A stretch of 64,000 bases of DNA from positions 27,650-91,649 of the forward strand of contig JAFXZO010000023.1 in NCBI GenBank assembly GCA_017541205.1. The letters are read 5' to 3'. Numbering within the stretch: position 1 is the first letter of the stretch; every line of letters begins with the position of its first letter. This DNA comes from Clostridia bacterium. Lineage in GTDB: Bacteria; Bacillota; Clostridia; Christensenellales; Aristaeellaceae. Shown piece by piece: positions 14,869 through 24,175 of the stretch. The notes below the pieces were generated by a model. It had not been told where the DNA came from, did no database searches, and saw nothing but the letters and a program-made list of their open reading frames with translations. Made by a program: the position numbers and the translations under genes.

Positions 14869-17520
14869 TCAGGCGGTAGGGCCGGGAGCTGCTTCCGGCT
14901 GCTCGGGCATGAATTCCATGATTTCGGCATCCTCGTCCTCCCCGGCGGACGCCGGAGCGCCGCAGGCGAGGGCCTGCAGGACGGCGCTGTACTGCCGCAT
15001 CATTTCGGTATGCTCCGCATGCAGGGCCTGGACGTCTTCCCGGGCGGCGGCGGCCTCCATGCGGGCGGCGATCCCGGAAAGCGAGGACGCGCCGATCATC
15101 CGGGAGGAGCTCTTCAGGGAATGGACGAAAATGCCGTAATTCTTCCAATCCCCGCTGTCAAAATAGGATTGCAGCAGGGCCCCTTTCTCCTTGGCGGCAT
15201 GGGAATAATCGCTCAGAAGCGATTGATAGAGCACCGCGTCGTTTTGGCAGTATTGGAGGCCGACCGCGGGATCGATGCCCGCTTCGCGCAAGCCGGCGAA
15301 CGCTTCCTCCGCCAGCGGGCCGCGCGCCTCTTCCCCGCCCGGAAAAGCGTATTTGCTGAGCAGGAGCTTTTCCTTGGGCAGATACGCGATCAGCATTTTT
15401 TCCAGCGCGCCGCTGTCGATGGGCTTGGACAGGTAATCCGAGAAGCCCACGGCCAGATACCGTTCCTTCGCCCCGCTGATGGCGTCGGCGGTCAGGCAGA
15501 TGATGGGCGTATGCAGATTCGGGCTCCTCTCCATTTCCTTGATGCGCCGCATGGCTTCCGTGCCGTCCATGCCGGGCATGCGCTGGTCCATCAGGATCAG
15601 ATCGTACGGGGTGCTTTGCGCAAGGTCGATCGCTTCCTGGCCGCTTAAGGCGGTATCGATCCTGACGCCCGTATTTTTGAGCAGGCTCTTGGCCACGGTC
15701 AGGTTCATCTGCGTATCGTCCACGATCAGGACGCGGGCGCCCGGCGCGCGGAAGGATTCTTCATAGGCTTTGATTTCCTTCAGGCCCTTTTCGTACTGCT
15801 CGCGGAAATTGCCCACGGGCTCCGGGGAATTGACCTTCTGGCGCAGGTAAACGATAAAATCCGATCCGACGCCGTAGGTGCTCTTCACCTCGATGCGGCC
15901 GCCCATCATATTGAGCAGCCGGTAGGTAATGGCAAGGCCCAGGCCGCTGCCCTCCACCGTGCTGTTCTGGGTCAGATCCAGGCGCTCGAATTTGGAAAAC
16001 AGCTTGTCGGCGTCCTCCTGCCGGATGCCGATGCCCGTATCCCGGACGGAGATCCTGAGCGCGATCGTCCCTGCTTCCTCGGGCGCGTCCCCGTCCCTGC
16101 TGACGGCGAGGGTCACGCAGCCCCGCTTGGTGTATTTGACCGCGTTGCTCAGCAGATTGGTGATCACCTGGCGCACGCGCGGCCCGTCGCCATAGAGGCT
16201 GTCGGGCAGGGTGTCGTCCAGGTCCAGGCTGAAATCCAGGCGCTTATCCCTGGCCCTGAGAGCGGTCATGTTGATGACGTCGTTGAGTACGCCGCTCAGC
16301 CTGTAATCGCCTTCCACGATGGTCAGCTTGTTCGCCTCGATCTTGGAAAAATCCAGGATATCGTTGATAAGCGAAAGCAGGTTGTTGCCCGCGTTTTCCA
16401 GATTGCCCGCGTATACGCTGATATCGGAGAACACCGAGCGAATCTCCTCCCGGTCCTGCGGCAGCGAATCCCGGGCATGGACGCTTTCCCGCAGGATCAT
16501 TTCGTTCATGCCGAGCACCGCGTTGATCGGCGTCCTGATTTCATGGGACATGTTGGCAAGGAAATCGCTCTTGGCGGCGTTGGAGCTTTCGGCGATGGAC
16601 TTTTCCCGGCGCAGCTCGTCGCTTTCCGCCGCCCGGTTGCCAAAGCTCACGATCATGATGATGGCGGCGGAGAAGGACACCAGGATCATGGAGAATATGA
16701 ACAGCGTGACCGCGATGATGGAATAGGGATCGGGGTCCGTATCCACGGCGAAGGAGGCGCTGAGCACGTTGCGCATCCAAATGCCGATCAGGTAGCCGCC
16801 GACGCAGCATACCAGCACGATGCCGATATAGATCGGCTTGATGACCGCCTGGAAATGCCCGACCGCGCCTTTGATGCTGATTTTGCCTTCCCGGTAGACC
16901 TTCGAGATCGCCCAGGGCAGCGCCAGGCAGGGCAGGAACACCAAAATGCTCGCGTACGTGTAAGGATTCAGCCACACGCTGGGCCAATCAAAGCAGGAAG
17001 AGGTCCACATCGTGTATTCCAGGGTCGAAAAGATGAGCAGCACGAAGGCGATATACGGCTTTTCCGAGCCCTTTTTCCGGTTTTTCAGGTAGCAGAGGAT
17101 GCCGTGCAGACTCAGGCAGGAGATGGCCGTACACCAAAAGCTCTGCCAGATGTTGTTGAAAAGGCCGCCGTAGGGCAGATACAGCGTGAACTGGAAAACG
17201 TTCAGCGGGATGGGCAGCAGGCAAAGTGGAGAAAAGAACTTTTCCTTCCTTTCCAGGCCCCGCATGATCAAAAGGAACACCAGCGGCACATAGCACAGGT
17301 TCCACCCGAAATACGCAAACAGAGAGGAGATGTTCGGGGTTTCGTTCATCAGCAGATCGTAAGCGCCCCAATAGTAGTTGCTCAGCAGATTGCCCAGCTC
17401 GAAAATGATGGCGTACACCCAGGCGCGCCGCGGCCTGTTGACGTGCCTGAACATGCAGGTCATCAGGCCGACCACGTTGATGACGATGGTGTACAGATCC
17501 AAAAACTGCTCCAGCGACAT
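14869..17520 (-). CDS. Hybrid sensor histidine kinase with receiver and Hpt domains
   Basis: An 883-residue membrane phosphorelay protein. The first 300 or so residues contain about seven hydrophobic helices, a 7TM-type sensor. The HisKA box SHEIRTPINAVLGMNEM has the phospho-His near residue 325. The HATPase has DTGIGI and GSGLGLAI. A receiver domain follows (VLIVDD; phospho-Asp in LILMDQRMPGMDG near 643; K in DYLSKPID). The C-terminal Hpt domain has its His near 800 in FVHSLKSSSRMIGA. All relay residues are present, but no output regulator is encoded nearby, so it must signal to an unlinked partner. The start is preceded by AAAGGAGGAG. It sits between two genes that usually adjoin. Confidence 0.95.
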   Translation of the reverse strand: MSLEQFLDLYTIVINVVGLMTCMFRHVNRPRRAWVYAIIFELGNLLSNYYWGAYDLLMNETPNISSLFAYFGWNLCYVPLVFLLIMRGLERKEKFFSPLCLLPIPLNVFQFTLYLPYGGLFNNIWQSFWCTAISCLSLHGILCYLKNRKKGSEKPYIAFVLLIFSTLEYTMWTSSCFDWPSVWLNPYTYASILVFLPCLALPWAISKVYREGKISIKGAVGHFQAVIKPIYIGIVLVCCVGGYLIGIWMRNVLSASFAVDTDPDPYSIIAVTLFIFSMILVSFSAAIIMIVSFGNRAAESDELRREKSIAESSNAAKSDFLANMSHEIRTPINAVLGMNEMILRESVHARDSLPQDREEIRSVFSDISVYAGNLENAGNNLLSLINDILDFSKIEANKLTIVEGDYRLSGVLNDVINMTALRARDKRLDFSLDLDDTLPDSLYGDGPRVRQVITNLLSNAVKYTKRGCVTLAVSRDGDAPEEAGTIALRISVRDTGIGIRQEDADKLFSKFERLDLTQNSTVEGSGLGLAITYRLLNMMGGRIEVKSTYGVGSDFIVYLRQKVNSPEPVGNFREQYEKGLKEIKAYEESFRAPGARVLIVDDTQMNLTVAKSLLKNTGVRIDTALSGQEAIDLAQSTPYDLILMDQRMPGMDGTEAMRRIKEMERSPNLHTPIICLTADAISGAKERYLAVGFSDYLSKPIDSGALEKMLIAYLPKEKLLLSKYAFPGGEEARGPLAEEAFAGLREAGIDPAVGLQYCQNDAVLYQSLLSDYSHAAKEKGALLQSYFDSGDWKNYGIFVHSLKSSSRMIGASSLSGIAARMEAAAAREDVQALHAEHTEMMRQYSAVLQALACGAPASAGEDEDAEIMEFMPEQPEAAPGPTA

Positions 17521-17553
17521 AGCGGCTCCTCCTTTTCTGTTGACGGGAAACGC

Positions 17554-19455
17554 TTAATCTGCCAGCAGGGCGGAGCGCTCAGGCTGATCCTTGAGCGGAG
17601 GGTTTTCCACAAACGAGCATACGCCCCAGCCTTGCAGGCCGCAGCCGTTGCAGCCGTGGCGGCAGTCGCGGGTGGTTTCGGTGCGCAGGGCTTTTTCGTT
17701 TTCGCGCCTCAAGTACGCCATGCTGACGCCCGCATCAACGAATTGCCAGGGCAGCAATTCGTCGTAGGGACGCTCGCGGTGGGCGTAGAAGGCGGGGTCG
17801 AGATGGCAGTCCTGGAACGCGGCCATCCACTGGTCGAACTGGAAATGCTCATACCAGCTGTCCAGCCGGCAGCCCCGCTTCCACGCGCGATAGATCACCT
17901 CGCCTATGCGCCTATCGCCCCGGGACACGCACGCCTCCAGCATGGACAATTCGCTTTCGTGCCAGTTGAAATGCACGTTTTTGAGTTTCAGGTACTGCCG
18001 CAGCTTTTCCTGCTTTTCATGCACCAGGGGGATGGGGTCCTGCGCGGCCCACTGGAAGGGCGTGAAGGGCTTGGGCACGAACACCGACGCGGAGACCGTC
18101 ACCTTGACGCCGTTCTTGCTGCGCTTTTCCTTGGGCAGAGCATAATAGCAGTCCACCACCGTTTTGGCCAGATGCCCGATACCGGCAAGGTCCTCGTCCG
18201 TTTCCGTGGGCAGGCCCATCATGAAATACAGCTTGACGCTGCTCCAGCCGCACTCGAACGCGTCGGTCACCGAGCGCTTGAGGTCCTCCTCGGTGACGCC
18301 CTTGTTGATGACGTCGCGCAGGCGCTGGGTGCCCGCCTCCGGCGCGATGGTGAGGCCGGATTTTTTCACCTGCTGGCTGGCGATCAGGGAATCCTTGACG
18401 ATGTTATCGATGCGCATGCTGGGCAGGGAAACGCCAACGCGCTTGTCCATATACCGCGCCATCAGGGCGGTGATCAGCTGGGGCAGGCAGGTATAATCGC
18501 CGGCGGAGAGGGAGGAAAGGCTCATTTCCTCGTAGCCCGTGGACTGCTGCAATTGATCCGCGAGGTACAGCAGCCTCTGCATGCTCCTTTCGCGCACGGG
18601 CCTGTACAGCATGCCCGCCTGGCAGAAGCGGCAGCCCCGGGTGCAGCCCCGCATGATCTCCAGCACCATCCTGTCATGCACGATTTCCGTATACGGCACG
18701 GGGATGGATTCGGGATAGACCGCGGCGCTCAGGTCCTTGACCACCCGCTTTCTGACGACGGCAGGCGCGGCGGGATCGTTGGGCGAAAAGGAGCGCAATG
18801 TGCCGTCCTTGTTGTATTCCACGGTATACAGCGCGGGGACGTATACGCCCTCCAGCCTGGCAAGGTTCCTCAAAATGTCCAGGCGGGGCAGGCCCTGCGC
18901 CCTTCCGTCCCTTATCACGTCGATCAATTCGTGCATCACGTCCTCGCCGTCGCCGATCATGAACGCGTCGATGAAGGGGGCCAGGGGCTCCGGGTTAAAG
19001 GCGCAGGGCCCGCCCGCGACCACGATGGGGTCGCTTTCCCCCCTGTCTTTTCCAAAGAGCGGGATGCGGCCCAGATCCAACATTTCCAGGATGTTGGTAT
19101 AGCTCATTTCGTATTGCAGGGTAAAGCCCACGATATCGAAATGATTCAGCGCCGCGCGGCTTTCCAGCGAGAAGAGCGGCACGCCCTCCAAGCGCATCAG
19201 GTCCGCCATGTCGGCGTCCGGCATGAAGACGCGCTCGCACAGCGCGTCCTGACGCTGGTTGATCAGATAGTACAGGATCTTCATGCCCAGATGGCTCATG
19301 CCGATCTCATACGTATCGGCAAAGCAGAAGCCGAAGGTGCATTTCACCTGCTTCCAATCCTTCCTGACCGCGTTCATTTCCCCGCCGGTGTACCGGGCCG
19401 GGCGCTGTACCTTTTCCAGAAGCCTTTCCAGCTTCGCGATTTCCGTTTCGTTCAA
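17554..19455 (-). CDS. TIGR03960 family B12-binding radical SAM protein
   Basis: A radical-SAM enzyme of about 633 residues with an N-terminal cobalamin-binding-like domain (TFGFCFADTYEIGMSHLG). The iron-sulfur motif is CTRGCRFC (CxxxCxxC) inside MEIMRGCTRGCRFCQAGM-like context. A C-terminal Cys cluster, CRHGCNGCGLQGWGVC, is typical of this family. The open frame extends upstream, but the best start is TTG at 19455. AGGAGG stands seven bases before it, giving LNETEIAKLERLL. The family is the constant partner of TIGR03936; its product is unknown. It is the promoter-proximal gene of the operon that runs to RNase G. Confidence 0.9.
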   Translation of the reverse strand: MNETEIAKLERLLEKVQRPARYTGGEMNAVRKDWKQVKCTFGFCFADTYEIGMSHLGMKILYYLINQRQDALCERVFMPDADMADLMRLEGVPLFSLESRAALNHFDIVGFTLQYEMSYTNILEMLDLGRIPLFGKDRGESDPIVVAGGPCAFNPEPLAPFIDAFMIGDGEDVMHELIDVIRDGRAQGLPRLDILRNLARLEGVYVPALYTVEYNKDGTLRSFSPNDPAAPAVVRKRVVKDLSAAVYPESIPVPYTEIVHDRMVLEIMRGCTRGCRFCQAGMLYRPVRERSMQRLLYLADQLQQSTGYEEMSLSSLSAGDYTCLPQLITALMARYMDKRVGVSLPSMRIDNIVKDSLIASQQVKKSGLTIAPEAGTQRLRDVINKGVTEEDLKRSVTDAFECGWSSVKLYFMMGLPTETDEDLAGIGHLAKTVVDCYYALPKEKRSKNGVKVTVSASVFVPKPFTPFQWAAQDPIPLVHEKQEKLRQYLKLKNVHFNWHESELSMLEACVSRGDRRIGEVIYRAWKRGCRLDSWYEHFQFDQWMAAFQDCHLDPAFYAHRERPYDELLPWQFVDAGVSMAYLRRENEKALRTETTRDCRHGCNGCGLQGWGVCSFVENPPLKDQPERSALLAD

Positions 19456-19493
19456 AGGGATACCTCCTGAATGACCATATAAAACCAATATAT

Positions 19494-19522
19494 ATTGTAG
19501 CATTTTTCATCGCGTTTGTCCA
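19494..19522 (-). promoter_or_regulatory. Promoter for the TIGR03960 operon
   Basis: On the minus strand, TGGACA, 17 bp, TACAAT. This is a good sigma-A match located about 40 nt upstream of the TTG start. Confidence 0.7.
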
Positions 19523-19626
19523 TGAAAGATCGAAAGAAAATGACGCGCGCGCTTCTTTTTTTCGCGGAGATGTTGTATGATGCCGCTGTGGATCGTCTAT
19601 ACAGGTGAAAGGGGGGAAGCGAGGAG

Positions 19627-20151
19627 ATGGATACGGTGAAGGACCCAAGCCGTACGCCGGAGGAAAAAATCACCCGCCTGGTGGAAATCTATCAGCTGCC
19701 GCTGCTGCGGCTGTGCTTCGCCTACCTTCATGACAGACACCTGGCCGAGGACGCGGTGCAGGAAACGTTTTTGAAGGCGTACCGCGGAATGGACGCGTTT
19801 CGCGGGGAAGCGAGCGAAAAAACATGGCTGAGCCGCATCGCGGTCAACCAATGCAGAGATTTGAAAAAGAGCGGCTGGTTCCGCCATACGGACCGGCGGG
19901 TGACCTTGGACATGCTGCCGCAGCCGGCGGACAGGCCCTCGGAAAAGGACGACGCGCTGACCCTGGCGGTCATGGCGCTGCCCGTCCGGCTTCGGGAAAC
20001 GGTGCTGCTCTATTACTTTCAGGATATGACGACCGTCGAGATCGCGCAGACGCTGCGCGTGTCCCAGCAGGCGGTTTCCAGCCGCCTGATGCGGGCGAGA
20101 AAGCGTCTGCGCGCCGCGCTGGAGGGAAAGGGTGAAGAAGATGGACGATAA
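19627..20151 (+). CDS. ECF-type RNA polymerase sigma factor
   Basis: A 174-residue extracytoplasmic-function sigma factor. Region 2 contains LAEDAVQETFLKAYRG with the aromatic core; region 4 carries the helix-turn-helix MTTVEIAQTLRVSQQAVSSRLMRARKRLR. A short linker (MLPQPADRPSEKDD) joins them. The ATG follows GCGAGGAG. Its 3' end overlaps the next gene by about 20 nt, the arrangement usual for a sigma/anti-sigma pair. No matching target promoter can be named from this window. Confidence 0.93.
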   Translation: MDTVKDPSRTPEEKITRLVEIYQLPLLRLCFAYLHDRHLAEDAVQETFLKAYRGMDAFRGEASEKTWLSRIAVNQCRDLKKSGWFRHTDRRVTLDMLPQPADRPSEKDDALTLAVMALPVRLRETVLLYYFQDMTTVEIAQTLRVSQQAVSSRLMRARKRLRAALEGKGEEDGR

Positions 20152-21940
20152 AAGAAAAGCGCAGGAAGCGCTGAACCGTTCGCTTTCGGGCCTTCGGGAA
20201 AACCCGTTCCTCGCCCGGCGGATCATCGCGGAAGCGAAAGGAGAAACAAAAATGAAACGGCATATTTCCAAATCTATGATCCTGGCTTTGGTTTTATCGC
20301 TGGCCCTGGCCGGAACGGCCTACGCGGCGATCACCTACACGGTGCCCGAGTTTTTCGGGCGCTATTACGGAAAATCGATGGGCGACTGGCTGCGCGGCGG
20401 CAGGGCGGCGCAGATCGGCGAAAGCGTCACCGTGGGCGGCGTGGTGGTCAGCCTGGACGAGGTGGTGTACCGCGACAGCGGCTTATACGGCGTCGGCACG
20501 GTGCGGGCGGCGGATGAAAAAGACGTCCTGATCTCCCTGGAAGCGGTGGGCAACGCGGAATACGAGCCCGCGCCCGTCCGCGAATTGTTCCAAAAAGCCG
20601 CGGAAAACGGCGGAAGGCTGCTCATGGCGGAGGCGATGCCCGCCGCCATCGGCGTGGACGGCGGCGCGATGCTGACGCCCGGCTGCATCGGGTACTACGA
20701 CGTGCTTGGCGAGGACGGCGCCCTCACCTTCTCCTTCGAGGTGGAGGATCGGTTTTCCCTGGAGGATGGGGAACAGTACGCGCTGAACATGGATATCCGC
20801 GTAAACGAGGTCGATCAGAACGGCGCAGCGCATCCTGTGGATCAAACGGAGTGGACGGTCGCCTTTACGCCCGTCAGGATGGAAACCACGAAGGAGCCGG
20901 AAACGGATGCCGCCCCGCTCCGGATCGCCGCGGGCGAATGGGAGATCGTGACGCCGGAAGATTATCAGCGGGACGGCACGCTGCCCGTTTACAGGGCGGA
21001 AGCAATGGATTTTACCAAAAAGATAGACCCTGCATGGTTCAACCAGAGCGGCGTCGCGGAAAAGATGGGGAATACCGGCGTGCGCTTTACGGACTGCGCG
21101 GAGCTTATCTGGAGCCGGGAAGGCGTCTGGTATAAAGAATACACGGAAGAGATGTTCGATTACAACGCCAAGGAGCGGGAAAACGGCAATCCGGATACCG
21201 CGCCCATGATGGGGCCCGTGCCCGCCCTCTCCAACGGGATCATGGACATCGCGTCCAACGCGTTTGCCGGCGTGGGCGATATCGGCCGGGGCGCTGCGCT
21301 GGAAAAGACGCGGCTCACCCATATTTCCTTGGAGGAAGCGAAGGAAACGCTGGAAGCGCTGCTGGAAAAGCTGGGCCTTTCCGGCGGGGGCTTGGCATGC
21401 GGATACGCGCTGGATATGAGCGTGGAGAGGATCAAGGCTTTGGGCGAAGAATACAACCGCTTCTGGTTCGAGGGCGGAGGCTATACCAACAACCCGCGCC
21501 TGGATTACGGCAAAGCGGCGGCGGCGGACGAAGGGTATTTCCTGTTCTATTCGCCGGGCGGGCTGCGCAACGTTTCCGGCGGGCGGTACCAGGTGTTCGC
21601 GTACGTGACCGCGGACGGCGTCCGGGCCCTGAACCTGCGCAGCGATTTCGCCCGGGGCGAAAAGCTCTATACGCCGGATCAGCTCATCTCTCCCGAAGAA
21701 GCCGTTAAAAAGCTGGCGGAGGAAGCCGCGAAATCCCGCTACACCGAAATGGAGGGGATCGCCGTCCGGCGCGTCGCGCTCGGCTATACCGCCGCCCGCG
21801 CGCAGAACCCGGAGGACGGCATGGTGTTCGTGCCCATGTGGCAGATCGCCTATCAGGACGCGGAGGGCGAAAACCAGGGCTATCTGCTCTATGCCGAGGT
21901 CAGCGCCGTGGACGGCGCGCTGTTGGACGCGTCGTTCTGA
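20132..21940 (+). CDS. Putative membrane anti-sigma factor with large extracytoplasmic domain
   Basis: A 602-residue single-pass membrane protein. The first 48 residues, including LNRSLSGLRENPFLARRI, form a short cytoplasmic helix of the type used to bind ECF sigma factors. A transmembrane segment (about 49-66, MILALVLSLALAGTAYAA) follows. The remaining 530 residues are outside, with no family I can name. GTG at 20132 (GGAGGG five bases upstream) is chosen; ATG at 20141 is possible. Overlap with the sigma gene supports the anti-sigma assignment. The very large outer domain is unusual and could be a sensor. Confidence 0.75.
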   Translation: MKKMDDKRKAQEALNRSLSGLRENPFLARRIIAEAKGETKMKRHISKSMILALVLSLALAGTAYAAITYTVPEFFGRYYGKSMGDWLRGGRAAQIGESVTVGGVVVSLDEVVYRDSGLYGVGTVRAADEKDVLISLEAVGNAEYEPAPVRELFQKAAENGGRLLMAEAMPAAIGVDGGAMLTPGCIGYYDVLGEDGALTFSFEVEDRFSLEDGEQYALNMDIRVNEVDQNGAAHPVDQTEWTVAFTPVRMETTKEPETDAAPLRIAAGEWEIVTPEDYQRDGTLPVYRAEAMDFTKKIDPAWFNQSGVAEKMGNTGVRFTDCAELIWSREGVWYKEYTEEMFDYNAKERENGNPDTAPMMGPVPALSNGIMDIASNAFAGVGDIGRGAALEKTRLTHISLEEAKETLEALLEKLGLSGGGLACGYALDMSVERIKALGEEYNRFWFEGGGYTNNPRLDYGKAAAADEGYFLFYSPGGLRNVSGGRYQVFAYVTADGVRALNLRSDFARGEKLYTPDQLISPEEAVKKLAEEAAKSRYTEMEGIAVRRVALGYTAARAQNPEDGMVFVPMWQIAYQDAEGENQGYLLYAEVSAVDGALLDASF

Positions 21941-21948
21941 CAGAATAC

Positions 21949-21992
21949 CAAAAACAAAAAAATGGGTCCCGGGCGGTTTCCCGTCCGGGACC
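21949..21992 (-). terminator. Rho-independent terminator for yitT-like gene
   Basis: A 12-bp stem, GGTCCCGGGCGG/CCGTCCGGGACC with one G-U pair and a TTTC loop, is followed on the minus strand by a U-rich tract. It lies between convergent genes and may serve both. Confidence 0.8.
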
Positions 21993-22001
21993 GTCGCGGC
22001 G

Positions 22002-22868
22002 CTATTCGCCGCCCAATTCTTCAAAGCCTTCGCCCAGGGTTTCGTGCGTGTCGGCGATGAACATGAAGGCTTTTGGGTCCTCCTGCCGCACGATCTTTTT
22101 GAGGGGATAGACCTCCCGCTGGCTGATGACGCTCAGGAGCACCGTGCGGCGCTGGCCGCTGTACGCGCCGACGCCGGAGAGCATGGTGACGCCGCGCTCC
22201 AATTCCTCCATGATGCGGCGGGATACCTCCTCCGCCCTGCCGGTGATGATGAAGCACGCCTTCGCCGAGCCGAAGCCGGCCAGCGCCAGGTCGATCACCT
22301 TGGCGCTGACGAAAATGCAGATCAGGGCGTACAGGGCGGCGCGGGCGCTCATGGTGAAGGCGGCGCAGAGGATCACCGCGCAGTCCAGCATAAACAGGAA
22401 CGCGCCGACCGTGACCACGGGAAAGCGGTGGTGCACCATCCGGGCCACCATATCGGAGCCGCCGGTGGTGGCCCCGCCGCGCAGGATCAGCCCCAGGCCC
22501 AGCCCAAGCGCCAGCGCGCCGTACACCGTGCCAAGCAGCAGATCGTCAGTCAGCGGCGGCAGGGGGAGCAGATCGATGAACGCGGAAAAAAGGATCGTGG
22601 CAAGGAGCGACCGGAACACGAATACCCGTCCCATGGCCTTCCAGCCGATCAGGAACAGCGGAAGGTTCAGCAGCATGCTGGTGACGCCGACGGGCCAGCC
22701 GAACAGATAATTGAAGATCGTCGCGATGCCCGTCAGGCCGCCGGGGGCGATGTTGTTGGGCACCAGGAACAGCGGGTACGCCGCGGCGCCGATCAGGCAG
22801 CCCAGAAAGATTTCCAGGTACGCGGTCACTTTCTCGTTTTTCAGGTATTTGGGCAGGGAACCGGTCAC
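22002..22868 (-). CDS. YitT family membrane protein (DUF2179 domain)
   Basis: A 288-residue protein with about five or six membrane helices in the first 200 residues (NNIAPGGLTGIATIFNYLFG and GGATTGGSDMVARMV are YitT signatures). A soluble C-terminal DUF2179 domain (about 210-288) contains GVTMLSGVGAYSGQRRTVL. The family is widespread in Bacillota, often in several copies, and its transported substrate is unknown. The gene is monocistronic, with its own terminator in the gap to the anti-sigma gene. Confidence 0.93.
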   Translation of the reverse strand: MTGSLPKYLKNEKVTAYLEIFLGCLIGAAAYPLFLVPNNIAPGGLTGIATIFNYLFGWPVGVTSMLLNLPLFLIGWKAMGRVFVFRSLLATILFSAFIDLLPLPPLTDDLLLGTVYGALALGLGLGLILRGGATTGGSDMVARMVHHRFPVVTVGAFLFMLDCAVILCAAFTMSARAALYALICIFVSAKVIDLALAGFGSAKACFIITGRAEEVSRRIMEELERGVTMLSGVGAYSGQRRTVLLSVISQREVYPLKKIVRQEDPKAFMFIADTHETLGEGFEELGGE

Positions 22869-22952
22869 GGATGCATCCCCCTCTTATCAAAATACCGGCG
22901 GCAAAGTATTCTTCCCTTTCGCCGCCTTTTTCTTTCCTTTTGCGGAAAGATG

Positions 22953-22961
22953 TGCTATAAT
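22953..22961 (+). promoter_or_regulatory. Extended -10 promoter for DUF4317 gene
   Basis: TGCTATAAT is an extended -10 (TGnTATAAT) about 50 nt before the ATG. The -35 region (TTCCTT at 17 bp) is weak, which is compatible with an extended -10. Confidence 0.6.
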
Positions 22962-23012
22962 CCCTTGCTGATGGCCCGCGCGGCCAAATCTGTATCAGCA
23001 AAGAGGAACCGT

Positions 23013-24143
23013 ATGAACAGGAAAGACATTGCGCAAATCAGGCGGCGTCTGCACCCCGAGCACAGCGGCATCACCTGCATCCGCGGCTGCTATGTGAACG
23101 GCCAGGGCGAAGTGATTTCGTCCTTTTCGCGGCCGCTTATCAATATGCCCCGGGAGGAGGCCGAAAAATACCTGGCCCTCTTCAAACGCACCCTGTCCGG
23201 CACGCAGGGGCAGAATCTGATCGACATCGCGTTTTCCCCGGAGGAGATCCTCCGTTCGCCGGAGCATCAGCTCCTCACCGCCCTCAAGGACACCGCCCTC
23301 AAGGACGATGAAATCGTGGAAGCGTTTTTTCAGCGGGTGATTTCCTGCGTGACGATGGAGGAGCATTATCTGATCCTGCTGATGCACGACGGCTGCGACC
23401 TGCCCCGGCGCGGAAAGGACGAAGACGAAGGTCCTTCGGAATATTCGGACGGGGTATTCCATTACGTGCTGTGCAGCGTGTGCCCGGTGAAGCTGAACAA
23501 GCCCTGTCTCAGCTACGACGCCGGACGCAATGATTTTTGCAGCAGGGAAGCGGACTGGGTGGTTTGCCCGCCGGAAATGGGCTTTATGTTCCCCGCGTTT
23601 GAGGAGCGGGCGGCGAATATCTATCAGGCCCTGTATTACACCCGCGATACGGCCGACGCCCACGAAAGCTTTGTGGACACCGTTTTCCACGCAGATCCGC
23701 CCCTCCCCGCCGCCGTGCAGAAGGAGACCTTCCAGCAGGTGCTGCAATACGCGCTGCAGGATGAATGCAGCTATGAGGTCATGCAGGCGGTGCATGACCA
23801 GGTGATGGAAAAAATGGAGGAGCAGAAGGCCGATAAGCGCGCGGAGCCCCTGAAGCTAAGCAAGTACGACGTGACGGACGCGCTGGCCGGATGCGGCGTT
23901 TCCGCGGCGCGGATGGAAGCGTTCCACGATTCCTTCGATCAGGCGTTCGGCGATCAGGCGCGTCTGGACGCCGTGAACATCGTCAGCCCCAAGCAGTTTG
24001 AACTGCGCACCCCCGCCGTGGTGGTCAAGGTGAACCCCGGCCGCAGCGATCTGGTGGAGACCCGCCTGATCGACGGCCACCCCTATATCCTGATCCGCGC
24101 CGACGAGGGCGTGGAGGTGAACGGCGTCAGCGTTAATATCTGA
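23013..24143 (+). CDS. DUF4317 family protein
   Basis: A 376-residue cytoplasmic protein recognised as DUF4317 by its N-terminus MNRKDIAQIRRRL followed by ITCIRGCYVNGQGEVIS. The frame is open far upstream, but the ATG behind AGAGGA, just downstream of an extended -10 promoter, fits the family start. The family is confined mainly to Clostridia and has no known function. It contains conserved Cys pairs in CSVCPVKLNKPCLSY, which might bind a metal; that is inference. No operon partners. Confidence 0.88.
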   Translation: MNRKDIAQIRRRLHPEHSGITCIRGCYVNGQGEVISSFSRPLINMPREEAEKYLALFKRTLSGTQGQNLIDIAFSPEEILRSPEHQLLTALKDTALKDDEIVEAFFQRVISCVTMEEHYLILLMHDGCDLPRRGKDEDEGPSEYSDGVFHYVLCSVCPVKLNKPCLSYDAGRNDFCSREADWVVCPPEMGFMFPAFEERAANIYQALYYTRDTADAHESFVDTVFHADPPLPAAVQKETFQQVLQYALQDECSYEVMQAVHDQVMEKMEEQKADKRAEPLKLSKYDVTDALAGCGVSAARMEAFHDSFDQAFGDQARLDAVNIVSPKQFELRTPAVVVKVNPGRSDLVETRLIDGHPYILIRADEGVEVNGVSVNI

Positions 24144-24175
24144 TCCCGGCATGCCATGCCCTGTGATGAGCGCTG

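Noticed and set aside
16477-19470. A 997-codon plus-strand frame opposite the kinase and TIGR03960 genes
   Set aside because: It is a shadow of GC-rich coding sequence and has no recognisable domain.
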